From a virus, in IMG/VR virus record IMGVR_UViG_3300049489_000295, positions 1-35,783 of that record: a stretch of DNA of 35,783 nucleotides; one strand, written 5' to 3'. The position numbers and the translations under genes are program-made. Shown in pieces: positions 1 through 7,553 of this stretch (position 1 is its first letter; each line of letters starts with the position of its first letter). The notes beneath the pieces were generated by a model, which worked only from the letters and a program-made list of their open reading frames with translations, did not search any database and was not told the DNA's origin.

Positions 1-144
1 GTCAAGGTGGACGGTGACGACTTTGAGGTCTACCGGTACCTACCGGTGGACGACACGTTGCCGTGGGAGTTGGAGGCCATCGGGTCCTACACGTCCTCCT
101 TCCTGAACAGCCAGACGACGTACGGCATCTACGAGACGGCGTGA
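1..144 (+). CDS. C-terminal end of a probable tail protein (5' end outside window)
   Basis: Frame 1 is open from the first base and ends at TGA 142-144, giving the last 47 residues of a protein whose start lies outside the window. No domain can be recognised in this fragment. The next gene starts one base after the stop, so the two are co-transcribed. Position next to a large tail-like protein and upstream of holin-like genes suggests a structural or tail-assembly role; that is inference from context only. Confidence 0.6.
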   Translation, partial: VKVDGDDFEVYRYLPVDDTLPWELEAIGSYTSSFLNSQTTYGIYETA

Positions 145-145
145 C

Positions 146-1783
146 ATGACACAAGACGGAATGCTTGACGACTTTGCCATCTGGAAGGACGGCCAGGTCG
201 ACTCCGCCATCAGCCGATCCCTCGGCTGGTCCGGAGCCGGGCTGGTGGACACCGACTGGGAGCGCCCGTGGCTGGCCGCCACCCGACCGTCCGACTACTT
301 CTTCCAGCGCGGGTCCGGTCCGACTCCGGACCAGGTGTTCTGGCGCAAGGGAGCCTACGGGGCCGCTACCCTGCGCGTGGCTAGCCAGGCTGCCGCTGAG
401 GTCCACAAGTTGGACGCGGTGCAGTTCGAGAAGGCCAAGCGCCGGGACAACGTGCTGCCGCCGGAGGCTACGAATCACGAGAGCGATCTCGCGTACGGGT
501 CCTCCTACATCGCGACGGTGGAGCGGACCGACACGCAGAACTACTCGGGAACGTACAGCCTGAAGGTCACTGTGCTGGCCGACGGGGCCGACGCGTTCTA
601 CGTGCCGCTCCCCGAGACCGGGATGGCCCGATGTGTGGCAGGTACCAGTGTTCGTGGGTTCGCCCGGGTGCTTCCGGATGATCTCGCCAACGAGTTCGCG
701 GTTGAGATCGTCTTCTACGACGCCGACTTCGAGCCGATCGGAGGGTCGACCGCTTCCTACAGTGCCTGCGCGTCGGTCTTGTGGACCTCGTTCGAGCACA
801 CCGACACCGCTCCCGCGAACACGCAGTGGGTGGCGGTTCGGGTCAACGCCTCGGATGCGACTACCACCAACGGGGACACCTACTACGTGGACGACTGCCG
901 GATCAGGTTCGACTTGGACCCGGAGCCCACCGAGTACGACGACGCTCGCAAGGTCTACGTCAACCTCCGGGGCGACAGCATCAACTATGTCCGCAATGCG
1001 ATCCCCTCGACGGCGTACATGTCTGGGGTGAAAGGGTACCTGGGCGGTGTCATCGGAGCAGCCGTCGTGGATGCTTCTCCGACGATCAACCTGTACGGAG
1101 ATGCGCTGCGCTGCCAGAACGACGACCCGGCCTCGACGTTCGGATGGATCGCATCACCCCCCGGCTCGGCCGACGCGGGCTCCGGCCTGATCCACGGGCT
1201 GCGTCCCGGCGTGCAGTACGTCGCGAGCGTGTGGACCTACGAAGAGAATGTCGGAGACGACCTCACCCTCATCATCAACCACGACGACACGTACACGAGC
1301 CTGACGCGCGGACAGGTCCTGGCGCAGTACCCGTTCGATGAGAACTTCGTCACGACCGACGACACCAACAACGTCTGGGTGCGCCTCTGGGTCACCTTCA
1401 CAATGCCCGCGACAGGTGGGCTGACGATGGGCTCGACGGTGCAGTGGTCGATGCAGGCCAACGTCACGACCCCGAGCACCGGCCAGTACTTCTACGCCAG
1501 CGGGCTGATGCTCCACGAGGGCTCGTGGCCGAGGGAGTTCTTCGACGCGTCGATGTACTCGTCCGAGGAGCCGGACTACCTGTGGGAGGAGTCCACGATC
1601 GGGGTATCCCCGACCGTCGGATGGGCCCGGTCACACCTCTACGTCGGTCGTCGGGCCAAGGTCGCCCGGGTCGAAGAGATCGTGCAGAAGTCTGTCGGGA
1701 TGGGAATCGAATCGGAGGTTCGATTTGCACAACCCCCATCCCAGAAGCGTATTCTTCGGGATGTCTACGGCAGACCGCTGTAG
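146..1783 (+). CDS. probable minor tail protein with carbohydrate-binding-like modules
   Basis: This 545-residue protein has no signal peptide. It starts at ATG 146, directly after the previous stop at 144. The composition (many Tyr, Trp, Asp, Thr, Gly; few Lys) and beta-rich segments such as the repeated aromatic/Asp stretches around residues 110-260 and 290-480 resemble the jelly-roll or galactose-binding-like modules common in minor tail proteins and receptor-binding proteins of actinobacteriophages. It is followed after 24 bases by a holin-like gene, the usual order at the end of a tail module. Family assignment is by composition and position, not by a diagnostic motif. A strong RNA hairpin lies within its last codons (1697-1742). 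Confidence 0.6.
   Translation: MTQDGMLDDFAIWKDGQVDSAISRSLGWSGAGLVDTDWERPWLAATRPSDYFFQRGSGPTPDQVFWRKGAYGAATLRVASQAAAEVHKLDAVQFEKAKRRDNVLPPEATNHESDLAYGSSYIATVERTDTQNYSGTYSLKVTVLADGADAFYVPLPETGMARCVAGTSVRGFARVLPDDLANEFAVEIVFYDADFEPIGGSTASYSACASVLWTSFEHTDTAPANTQWVAVRVNASDATTTNGDTYYVDDCRIRFDLDPEPTEYDDARKVYVNLRGDSINYVRNAIPSTAYMSGVKGYLGGVIGAAVVDASPTINLYGDALRCQNDDPASTFGWIASPPGSADAGSGLIHGLRPGVQYVASVWTYEENVGDDLTLIINHDDTYTSLTRGQVLAQYPFDENFVTTDDTNNVWVRLWVTFTMPATGGLTMGSTVQWSMQANVTTPSTGQYFYASGLMLHEGSWPREFFDASMYSSEEPDYLWEESTIGVSPTVGWARSHLYVGRRAKVARVEEIVQKSVGMGIESEVRFAQPPSQKRILRDVYGRPL
1697..1742 (+). other. bulged 15-bp RNA hairpin inside the end of the tail gene
   Basis: GGGATGGG (1697-1704) plus AATCGAA (1705-1711) pair with TTCGATT (1719-1725) and CCCATCCC (1735-1742), with a 7-base loop and a 9-base bulge on the 3' side. 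The stem ends about 40 bases before the stop codon. It could be an intragenic attenuator or a processing site ahead of the holin-like genes. The pairing is seen; the role is inference. Confidence 0.45.
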
Positions 1784-1807
1784 TAACCCGACAAGGAGCA
1801 CCATTCG

Positions 1808-2131
1808 ATGGACAGTCTCACCCTTGCCACCCTGCTCGTCAGCGTCGTTCTGCCGCTGGCCGTCGGCGTGGTCACCAAGAGCAGCACCTCCTCTGACGTC
1901 AAGGCCATCCTGCTTCTCGCGCTTGCCGGTGTGACCGGTGTCGTGCAGCAGATCGTGGACAATGGAGGACTCAACGGGTTCGACCTGAAGGACGCCGCGA
2001 TCGCCGCAGCCGTCTCGTACGTCCTCGCCGTCCTGTCCTACTACGGCGTGCTGAAGCGCGACTGGGCCGGTGCGATCGCACCCAAGGTCAACGCCAACGT
2101 GGGGCGCAAGGACGTCTCTCTTGCTGCCTGA
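1808..2131 (+). CDS. holin-like small membrane protein
   Basis: The 107-residue protein has three hydrophobic stretches, at about residues 4-22, 31-47 and 63-82, and a short positively charged C-terminus, which fits a class I-type holin or related lysis membrane protein. The start ATG at 1808 is preceded by AAGGAG at about 1794-1799. It directly follows the tail gene and overlaps the next membrane-protein gene by 11 bases, as in tail-lysis junctions of actinobacteriophages. No endolysin is in this window, so the lysis role rests on topology and position. Other small phage membrane proteins look similar. Confidence 0.6.
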   Translation: MDSLTLATLLVSVVLPLAVGVVTKSSTSSDVKAILLLALAGVTGVVQQIVDNGGLNGFDLKDAAIAAAVSYVLAVLSYYGVLKRDWAGAIAPKVNANVGRKDVSLAA

Positions 2132-2423
2132 CACCCTGCTCGGCCTGGTACTGCTAGCCCTCGCGGCCTTCTGGGCCTGGGAGACGGTGCTGTCGGTCCT
2201 TCCGATCGCACTCCCGGCCTGGCTCCAGCCCTTCCTGGTGCTCGGGATCGCGTACGGCGCGCAGTACCTGTCGGAACCACTGCTCTGGGCTGCTGCGGCG
2301 GCCGGAGCGGTCGGCCTGCTTCATACCTGGGCGCGCAGCGAGGTGGAAACACAACCACTGACCCTGCAACGCCCGAGACGGAGCACGCCGGTCCTTCCAG
2401 GACGCGTACCCGACCTCCCGTAG
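2121..2423 (+). CDS. second small membrane protein, possible holin or antiholin
   Basis: The 100-residue product has two to three hydrophobic segments in its first 70 residues (two Leu/Ala/Trp-rich helices with a proline between them, then an Ala-rich helix), followed by a charged tail. I chose TTG 2121 as start because AAGGA at 2108-2112 lies 8 bases upstream; an earlier in-frame start at 2070 would bury 60 bases in the previous gene and lacks a ribosome-binding site. Pairing with the adjacent holin-like gene suggests a two-component holin system, which is inference. The DNA word CTTCATACC lies at 2319-2327 (codons Leu-His-Thr). Confidence 0.6.
   Translation: MLPDTLLGLVLLALAAFWAWETVLSVLPIALPAWLQPFLVLGIAYGAQYLSEPLLWAAAAAGAVGLLHTWARSEVETQPLTLQRPRRSTPVLPGRVPDLP
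2319..2327 (+). repeat. CTTCATACC word, copy 1
   Basis: Exact copy of the 9-base word, in phase as Leu-His-Thr inside the second membrane-protein gene. See the findings for the whole set. Confidence 0.85.
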
Positions 2424-2441
2424 TGCGAAGCCGCTCGGTCC

Positions 2442-2467
2442 CGAAACGCCGGGGCCGGGCGGTTTCG
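2442..2467 (+). terminator. candidate terminator hairpin
   Basis: CGAAAC (2442-2447) pairs with GTTTCG (2462-2467), and GCC with GGC inside it, with one bulged G at 2461 and a 7-base loop. It lies in the gap between the lysis-like genes and the acidic protein gene. There is no real U-tract, only a short TCATTAT, so termination efficiency is uncertain. A possible -10 element TATCGT follows at 2480-2485, ahead of the next gene. Confidence 0.5.
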
Positions 2468-2522
2468 TCATTATCCGTGTATCGTATGCGCGGAACCACC
2501 CACTTGAATCAACTGGAGAATG

Positions 2523-3662
2523 ATGTCGAAGCCACTGATGCTCGCCTTCGCAGGGCAGGGCGACACCGCATTCACGAACATCGAGGAGTTGCTCAACGAT
2601 CTCCTCGGATACGGGCCTGAGGACGACGAGGGCTACTACGAGGGCACGAAGGACGACGACACCGAAGCGTTCTTCGTATTCCCGAGCGACGTGCTCGGTG
2701 ACGGACTCGACAAGGTCATTGACTGGTCCGCCAAGGCCGGGCTCGACCTCTGCGTGCTTCATACCTCCGGGGACGAGGACGCCCTCTCCTCGGTCCTAAA
2801 CGACGCCGACAAGGTCGCCGACTCGACCGACATCGTCGCGCTCACCCTGGAGTTCCTCCGCAAGGCCGAGGCCAAGGGATTCGACCCGCACCTCGTGCTC
2901 CTCTACGGCGACGGCGACCAGGACTCTGAGTCCCTGCTGCGCGCGGTCACCGAAGATACCGAGTACCCAATCCTCGACCTGACCGCCGGGCTCGATGAGA
3001 TCAACTGGGTTCCCGACGAGGGCGACGAGCCCGACCCGGAGCCTGAGCCGGAGCCCGAGGAGAAGCCGAAGCGTTCGCGGGCCAAGAAGGTCGAGCCGCT
3101 GGACGAGGGTGACGAGCCGCTGGACGACGAGCCTCACCAGATCACGGTGGACGAGGCGGTGGCCGAAGCAGAGGCGGAGACGCCGGACCTTCCTCATGAC
3201 CGTGGCTCCGTCACCACGACCATCGAGGTAGACGACCTGGACGAGGGTGACCCGGTCAAGGTGGCCCTGGTCCTGACTGAGGAGAACGTCCGCAGGATCG
3301 TCCGCGAGGAGATCGACGCGGCCTTCTACGTCCTAGGGGCCCGCATCGCTCAGTTCGCGGCGGCCGGGAACCTGCCCGAGGAGTCCACAGGAGAGGCAGA
3401 GGCGACCGAACAGCCCCAGGTTGGTACCACGGAGGCCCCCGGACAGTCTGAGGGCGTCTCAGAGGCTCCGAAGCGCCGGAGCAGGGGCGGGCGGCCCCGC
3501 AAGGACGGCTCCCCGGCCGTGCCTGCCGACGAGCAGAAGCACGCCTTCGTCCGGGACGAGGACGGGGCTCTGACCAAGCGCGGGCGCGGCAAGCCCCGGA
3601 AGGGCACCGAGGTCGTGGAACTGACGCTGGCCGAGGCCCGCGAGCAGGGCTGGGAGGGCTGA
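2523..3662 (+). CDS. acidic protein of unknown function with C-terminal AT-hook-like motifs
   Basis: Of two adjacent ATG codons (2520, 2523) I favour 2523, because the GGAG at about 2515 is then properly spaced. The 379-residue protein has a compact N-terminal part (about residues 1-160), then Glu/Asp/Pro-rich linkers with a tandem Pro-Glu repeat near residue 175, a short helical region near 250-285, and a basic C-terminus. That C-terminus carries GGRPRK and GRGKPRKG, which resemble AT-hook minor-groove binding motifs. The AT-hook reading is motif-level only. It opens a transcription unit after a terminator-like hairpin. CTTCATACC lies at 2757-2765. Function is unknown; a DNA- or nucleoid-binding role is possible. 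Confidence 0.7.
   Translation: MSKPLMLAFAGQGDTAFTNIEELLNDLLGYGPEDDEGYYEGTKDDDTEAFFVFPSDVLGDGLDKVIDWSAKAGLDLCVLHTSGDEDALSSVLNDADKVADSTDIVALTLEFLRKAEAKGFDPHLVLLYGDGDQDSESLLRAVTEDTEYPILDLTAGLDEINWVPDEGDEPDPEPEPEPEEKPKRSRAKKVEPLDEGDEPLDDEPHQITVDEAVAEAEAETPDLPHDRGSVTTTIEVDDLDEGDPVKVALVLTEENVRRIVREEIDAAFYVLGARIAQFAAAGNLPEESTGEAEATEQPQVGTTEAPGQSEGVSEAPKRRSRGGRPRKDGSPAVPADEQKHAFVRDEDGALTKRGRGKPRKGTEVVELTLAEAREQGWEG
2757..2765 (+). repeat. CTTCATACC word, copy 2
   Basis: Exact copy in phase as Leu-His-Thr, 438 bases downstream of copy 1, in an unrelated gene. Confidence 0.85.
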
Positions 3663-3898
3663 TGGCCGTACCGCTCCGAGACACCTTGGATGATCGACCG
3701 CAAACCACTGCCGCCGGGCTCCACGAGGCTGCCAGGTTCCTGGAGTCGCTACCTGATCCAGACTCCGTAGGAGCCGAGACGGTCATCGAGATCTGGTCGG
3801 TGGACGGGTGGGCGATCGGTTACGCGTTCGTGGACGACGGGAACGTCTGGGCCTTCACCCAGTTCGACGGCACGCGTGGAGACGTCTCCAGTCAGTGA
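3662..3898 (+). CDS. small protein of unknown function
   Basis: The 78-residue product starts at ATG 3662, overlapping the previous stop (TGATG), so it is translationally coupled to the acidic protein. The C-terminal half has a pattern of Trp, Val and Gly residues typical of a small beta-sheet domain (around residues 38-70). No family is recognised. It ends just before a very stable hairpin and is the last gene of this unit. Confidence 0.65.
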   Translation: MAVPLRDTLDDRPQTTAAGLHEAARFLESLPDPDSVGAETVIEIWSVDGWAIGYAFVDDGNVWAFTQFDGTRGDVSSQ

Positions 3899-3905
3899 AG
3901 AAGGT

Positions 3906-3949
3906 GGGGGCCCTGCCACGTCCGCTCGAAGCGGGAAGACAGGGCCCCC
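3906..3949 (+). terminator. strong hairpin, probable terminator
   Basis: GGGGGCCCTG (3906-3915) pairs perfectly with CAGGGCCCCC (3940-3949). The 24-base loop contains a second small hairpin (CCGCT/AGCGG). It sits 8 bases after the stop of the upstream gene. There is no U-tract after it, which is common for terminators of high-GC phages. A mirror or regulatory function is possible, but the position favours termination. Confidence 0.7.
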
Positions 3950-4004
3950 GGGGACTGGAGCCCACCACAAACCCCAGCCGGTGCTAGCAAGAACGACTCT
4001 AGCG

Positions 4005-4015
4005 GAATCGATTCG
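4005..4015 (+). promoter_or_regulatory. GAATCGATTC palindrome, candidate operator
   Basis: A 10-base perfect palindrome lies just upstream of the GAGGAA ribosome-binding site of the first replication gene. The related words CGAATCG/CGATTCG recur ahead of recA, of the SpoVS-like gene and of the transglycosylase gene, so this may be a shared regulatory site. No protein for it is known from the sequence. Confidence 0.35.
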
Positions 4016-4026
4016 AGGAACCAAGC

Positions 4027-4296
4027 GTGAAACCACTCACCGAGCACGAGATGTCCGGCATGACTGACCGGGTCTGGGCGAAGTACATGCGACCGATGGA
4101 CAAACTCGCGCTGCTCTGGATCGCGTGGAACTACGGCGACGACGGAATCTCGAAAGGAAGCCTCGCGTACCTCCTGTCCTGCAACATGTGCATCACCGAG
4201 GCGAGGGCTCAGGAGGTCCTGGACGCGCTCGTTGAAGGTGGCGTACTGGTTGACCATCCTGACGGAGACGGGCGCACCTGGATGGTGACGCTGTGA
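4027..4296 (+). CDS. small winged-helix-like protein at the head of the replication block
   Basis: GTG 4027 is the start, with GAGGAA at 4015-4020. The 89 residues form a predicted three-helix and wing pattern: helices near 22-37, 44-52 and 58-70, then a short beta hairpin (Val-Leu-Val to Trp-Met-Val). This is typical of winged helix-turn-helix domains of replication initiators or regulators. It overlaps the next HTH gene by 4 bases (GTGA), so the two probably act together, possibly in origin recognition. No specific family is recognised. Confidence 0.65.
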   Translation: MKPLTEHEMSGMTDRVWAKYMRPMDKLALLWIAWNYGDDGISKGSLAYLLSCNMCITEARAQEVLDALVEGGVLVDHPDGDGRTWMVTL

Positions 4297-5192
4297 GCAT
4301 GAAGGCGATCGACTGGGCGTTCGCTCAGGACCTGGACGGCAAAGCGAAGATGATCCTGGTCTACCTCGCTCGCCGAGCCAACGACAACGGCGTGTGCTTT
4401 CCGAGCCACCGGCTCATCGCCGAGGAGTGCGGATGCTCCATGCGGACCGTGAGCCGCGCACTGACGACCCTCCGAGAGGCCGGGCTGGTAGAGGGCGACC
4501 GGCGCGGGACGAACCACACACGGGAGCCGAAGTTCTACACACTGGTCGGCTGGCTCCGAGGTTCAGACACGCCACCCGTGGCGAGTCTAGACACGACACC
4601 CGTGGCGGATAGAAGCGTCAGTAAGAAGACTTCAGGAGTACTACGTACTCCTTCAGGATCCCGGACGGGATCCCTGAACCGGAGGAAGGCAGCCATCCGG
4701 GCCGAGCAGGCTGACTGGGATGACCTGGACCCCTCGGCTGCGGCAGAGGAGGCCATGGGTGAGGCGGAGCCCCTCCCGGCTGCTCCCAAGCCCCGGCGGT
4801 GGACACCAACCACCCTGGCCACCCACTTCCGGCACTCGATGAACGTGCCGTTCTCGAAGGCGTCCCACCGCCCGCTGATGGTGAACATCAAGGCCTGGCT
4901 GGTGGACGGGATCACGGCCGACGAGGTGGCCGGGATGATCGAAGCCTTCGCCGACGACCCGAAGATCCCCGACGGGCAGTTGCCGTACCAGGCGTTCATC
5001 AACCAGCGCGCCCGGCTGCTCGCGGTCGTCCGCAGGCAGCAGACGGCGGCGGAGATGGAGGATCACCGTCACGACGACGGCACCGGATCGCTGGAGGAGT
5101 ACTGGCTTGGACCGATGGCTGGGAGGAACCGTGGCGCTCGAACCGGTTCTGCTGATACGGTTCCGCCAACCGACACCACGAAGGACGACTGA
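4293..5192 (+). CDS. HTH replication-initiation-like protein
   Basis: The 299-residue protein carries a helix-turn-helix of the type seen in phage replication initiators (residues about 16-70: a Lys/Leu helix, then Pro-Ser-His and a recognition helix with Ser-Met-Arg-Thr-Val-Ser-Arg-Ala, then a wing). The C-terminal part (about 165-255) is a helical domain, comparable to primosomal or DnaT-like C-terminal regions. The gene overlaps the DnaC-like loader gene by one base (ATGA junction). By position (HTH protein, loader, helicase, primase) it is the likely origin-binding or primosome-assembly factor. Exact family is uncertain; GTG 4293 or ATG 4299 could be the start. Confidence 0.7.
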   Translation: MSMKAIDWAFAQDLDGKAKMILVYLARRANDNGVCFPSHRLIAEECGCSMRTVSRALTTLREAGLVEGDRRGTNHTREPKFYTLVGWLRGSDTPPVASLDTTPVADRSVSKKTSGVLRTPSGSRTGSLNRRKAAIRAEQADWDDLDPSAAAEEAMGEAEPLPAAPKPRRWTPTTLATHFRHSMNVPFSKASHRPLMVNIKAWLVDGITADEVAGMIEAFADDPKIPDGQLPYQAFINQRARLLAVVRRQQTAAEMEDHRHDDGTGSLEEYWLGPMAGRNRGARTGSADTVPPTDTTKDD

Positions 5193-5851
5193 TGACCGAG
5201 CGATACGAGCCACTGATCGAGTCGGTGCGTCGGATCAAGATGGCTGAGGCGCGGATCCCTGAGGCCTACCGTCGGCTCTCGCTGGACTGGTACAACCCGC
5301 AGACGAACAACCAGCGGATCGCCCTCGACGCGGCGCGCGACTTCGTGGAGAACCTCCGCGACCACTACCTCACGAGCAAGCGCCCGCTTTCGGAGTACCC
5401 GAAGGACAACAGCACCATCGGTCGCGGCCTGCTGTTCACCGGCCCTCCCGGCACCGGCAAGACGACGCTGGCAGTGGCCACACTCATCGCCTGCACCGAG
5501 AGAGTCCGCACCTACTTCGTACCGGCCTCCGACCTGATCTCTATGAGCATCGAGCAGATGCGGCTGACCTCTGGGATGGACCGGTGGTGGGAGATCCAGG
5601 AGGCGCTGGACGATGCGCGCCAGGCGGCGGTGCTGCTGCTCGATGACGTAGGCAAGGAGCACAAGACGTCGAGCGGGTACGCCGAGTCGATCCTGGACGA
5701 ACTCCTCCGCTCTCGGTTCATGAACGCGCGACCCACGATCGTCACGTCTAACCTTCCGGTCGCCAAGTGGGACGGGTACAGCGAGTCGATGGGCTCGTTC
5801 GTGAAGCAGTGCTTCTCAGCGTTCCTGATGGACGGTGAGGACAAGCGGTGA
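5192..5851 (+). CDS. DnaC-like helicase-loader ATPase
   Basis: This 219-residue AAA+ protein has Walker A GPPGTGKT (residues 84-91), a Walker B region ending in Leu-Leu-Asp-Asp-Val (about 148-153) and a sensor-I-like Thr-Ser-Asn at 185-187. This layout matches DnaC/IstB-type helicase loaders. It would load the DnaB-like helicase encoded at 6306. It overlaps its neighbours on both sides (ATGA at 5192; GTG of the next gene at 5848), showing tight translational coupling. Length and motif order are normal for the family. Confidence 0.85.
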   Translation: MTERYEPLIESVRRIKMAEARIPEAYRRLSLDWYNPQTNNQRIALDAARDFVENLRDHYLTSKRPLSEYPKDNSTIGRGLLFTGPPGTGKTTLAVATLIACTERVRTYFVPASDLISMSIEQMRLTSGMDRWWEIQEALDDARQAAVLLLDDVGKEHKTSSGYAESILDELLRSRFMNARPTIVTSNLPVAKWDGYSESMGSFVKQCFSAFLMDGEDKR

Positions 5852-6306
5852 AGGACGGCGACATCAGCAACCAGATCAGCCCGCGACTGCTCATCGTGTG
5901 GGAGGGCCTGCTCGCGCTGCCCCCGGACGAGGAGGACAAGAGCCGGTTCGGTGCGTGGATCGACGCGCGCCGGTATGGCAAGACGCGAGCAATCGTGGAC
6001 GCCTTCCGACTGAACGAGGAGATGGCCAAGCACATCTGGGACATCACCTGGCGCAAGGGGTTCTCGGTCGACGTCGTCACGTTCATGGGCCACCAGTACC
6101 TCCCGGCGATCGAGCGCTGGATCGACCGGCACGACCTCCCCGTCGGTCACGTCACCGATGACACCCCCGACACGCTCGCTAGGAGGCTCGCGTACATGCC
6201 GCACGTCGCTGCCGTCTATGACCACGACCCGGCACGCCGGTTCACCTACGGCGGCAAGGGACGGCTCATGGATCCTGAGCACCCTGACTTCTTCGGGGTG
6301 AAGTGA
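5848..6306 (+). CDS. protein of unknown function in replication operon, possible HAD-related fold
   Basis: The 152-residue product begins at GTG 5848, inside the end of the loader gene. Alternating hydrophobic strands (a Val-Asp-Val-Val-Thr-Phe strand near residue 75; a Val-Ala-Ala-Val-Tyr-Asp strand near 128) separated by helices suggest an alpha/beta fold. The late motif with Tyr-Asp-His-Asp is reminiscent of phage HAD-type hydrolases, but the canonical N-terminal Asp-x-Asp is absent. No function is assigned. It lies between loader and helicase, so a replication accessory role is likely. Confidence 0.6.
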   Translation: MKDGDISNQISPRLLIVWEGLLALPPDEEDKSRFGAWIDARRYGKTRAIVDAFRLNEEMAKHIWDITWRKGFSVDVVTFMGHQYLPAIERWIDRHDLPVGHVTDDTPDTLARRLAYMPHVAAVYDHDPARRFTYGGKGRLMDPEHPDFFGVK

Positions 6307-7553
6307 TGGCGCGCGGACGCATCGAGCGCGAACTCCTGTCGAAGATCGTCGCCGAGCGGGACATCCACCACGTTGTCGAGTCCGGCATCAAGCGTGAGTT
6401 CTTCCAGGACCAACAGAACCGGCAGGTCTGGGACGCGATCCTGAAGCACAAGGGACGCTACGGCGAGGTCCCCACGGTCAAGGCGCTGCGCCAGGACTTC
6501 CCGGACTACGACTTCATCAAGGTACCGGACTCGATGGAGTTCCTGGTCGACAAGATGCGCGAGCATCATACGGAGGCCCTGCTGGAAGGGGGCCTGGCAG
6601 CCAGCGCCGAGGCGTACGACAAGGGAGACCTGCCTGCCGCCCTGGCAGCGATCGCCCAGGTGCAGCGTCAGATCGCTGCCGACATCCCGCACGGACGGGA
6701 CACCAACCTCACCGAGACCGGCGCCGCCCGGCTCGCCCGGTACGAAGAACTCCGCAACCTCCCCGACGGGCTGCGCGGCATCGCCACCGGCTTCCCGACC
6801 ATCGACCGTGCGACCTCAGGCTTGCAGGACGGGCAACTGATCACCTTCGTGGGGCCCCCGAAGTCCGGTAAGTCCACGATGCTGCTGCTGGCCGCCATGG
6901 CCGCACACAAGACCGCGCACCGTCCGCTATTCATCGGCTTCGAGATGAGCAACTACGAGCAGGAGGAGCGCTTCGACGCCTTCAGTGCGGGCATCAGCCA
7001 CACCCGTCTTCGCAACGGCACGCTGACCGCCCGCGAGCGCGAGTTGCTGACACGCGCGATCAAGCGGCAGGAGATGATGCCCGACTTCATCCTGTCGTCC
7101 GACTCGATGTCAGCGACCACCGTATCCGGGGTGCAGGCGAAGATCGAGAGGTACGAGCCGGACGTCGTGTTCGTGGACGGCGTCTACATGATGGACGACG
7201 AACTCGGGGAGCCGAAGGGGTCCGCCCAGGCACTCACCAACATCAGCCGCTCCCTGAAGCGGATGGCGCTGAACCTCGACCTCCCGATCTGCATCAGCAC
7301 CCAGGTGCTGGAGTCGAAGATGTCGAAGGGCATCGTCACCTCGTCCTCGGTCGGCTATTCGTCCTCGTTCGCGCAGGACTCCGACGTGATGTTCGCGACG
7401 CAGAACACCGAGGACCCCGAGGTCAAGGTCCTGAAGGTCCTGCTGTCCCGTAACTGCCCGCCGCTGGAGGCGTACAGCAAGTGGGACTGGGAGCAGGGCA
7501 AGTTCGAGGAGATCCCCGACCCGTGGGACGAAGAGGGGGAGGGCGGCTTCTAG
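6306..7553 (+). CDS. DnaB-like replicative helicase
   Basis: The 415-residue protein has an N-terminal helical domain (about 1-125) and a RecA-like C-terminal domain. Walker A is GPPKSGKST (183-191), the Walker B strand is Val-Val-Phe-Val-Asp-Gly (287-292), and the Ser-Thr-Gln motif near 331-333 is typical of the DnaB/RadA group. It is somewhat shorter than cellular DnaB. It unwinds DNA at the phage fork and is placed between its loader and the primase. I prefer ATG 6306 over GTG 6303; the two overlap the upstream stop. Confidence 0.85.
   Translation: MARGRIERELLSKIVAERDIHHVVESGIKREFFQDQQNRQVWDAILKHKGRYGEVPTVKALRQDFPDYDFIKVPDSMEFLVDKMREHHTEALLEGGLAASAEAYDKGDLPAALAAIAQVQRQIAADIPHGRDTNLTETGAARLARYEELRNLPDGLRGIATGFPTIDRATSGLQDGQLITFVGPPKSGKSTMLLLAAMAAHKTAHRPLFIGFEMSNYEQEERFDAFSAGISHTRLRNGTLTARERELLTRAIKRQEMMPDFILSSDSMSATTVSGVQAKIERYEPDVVFVDGVYMMDDELGEPKGSAQALTNISRSLKRMALNLDLPICISTQVLESKMSKGIVTSSSVGYSSSFAQDSDVMFATQNTEDPEVKVLKVLLSRNCPPLEAYSKWDWEQGKFEEIPDPWDEEGEGGF

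Noticed and set aside
6564-6572. CATCATACG as an extra copy of the CTTCATACC word
   Set aside because: Two mismatches from the word, so it was treated as a loose variant and not counted.
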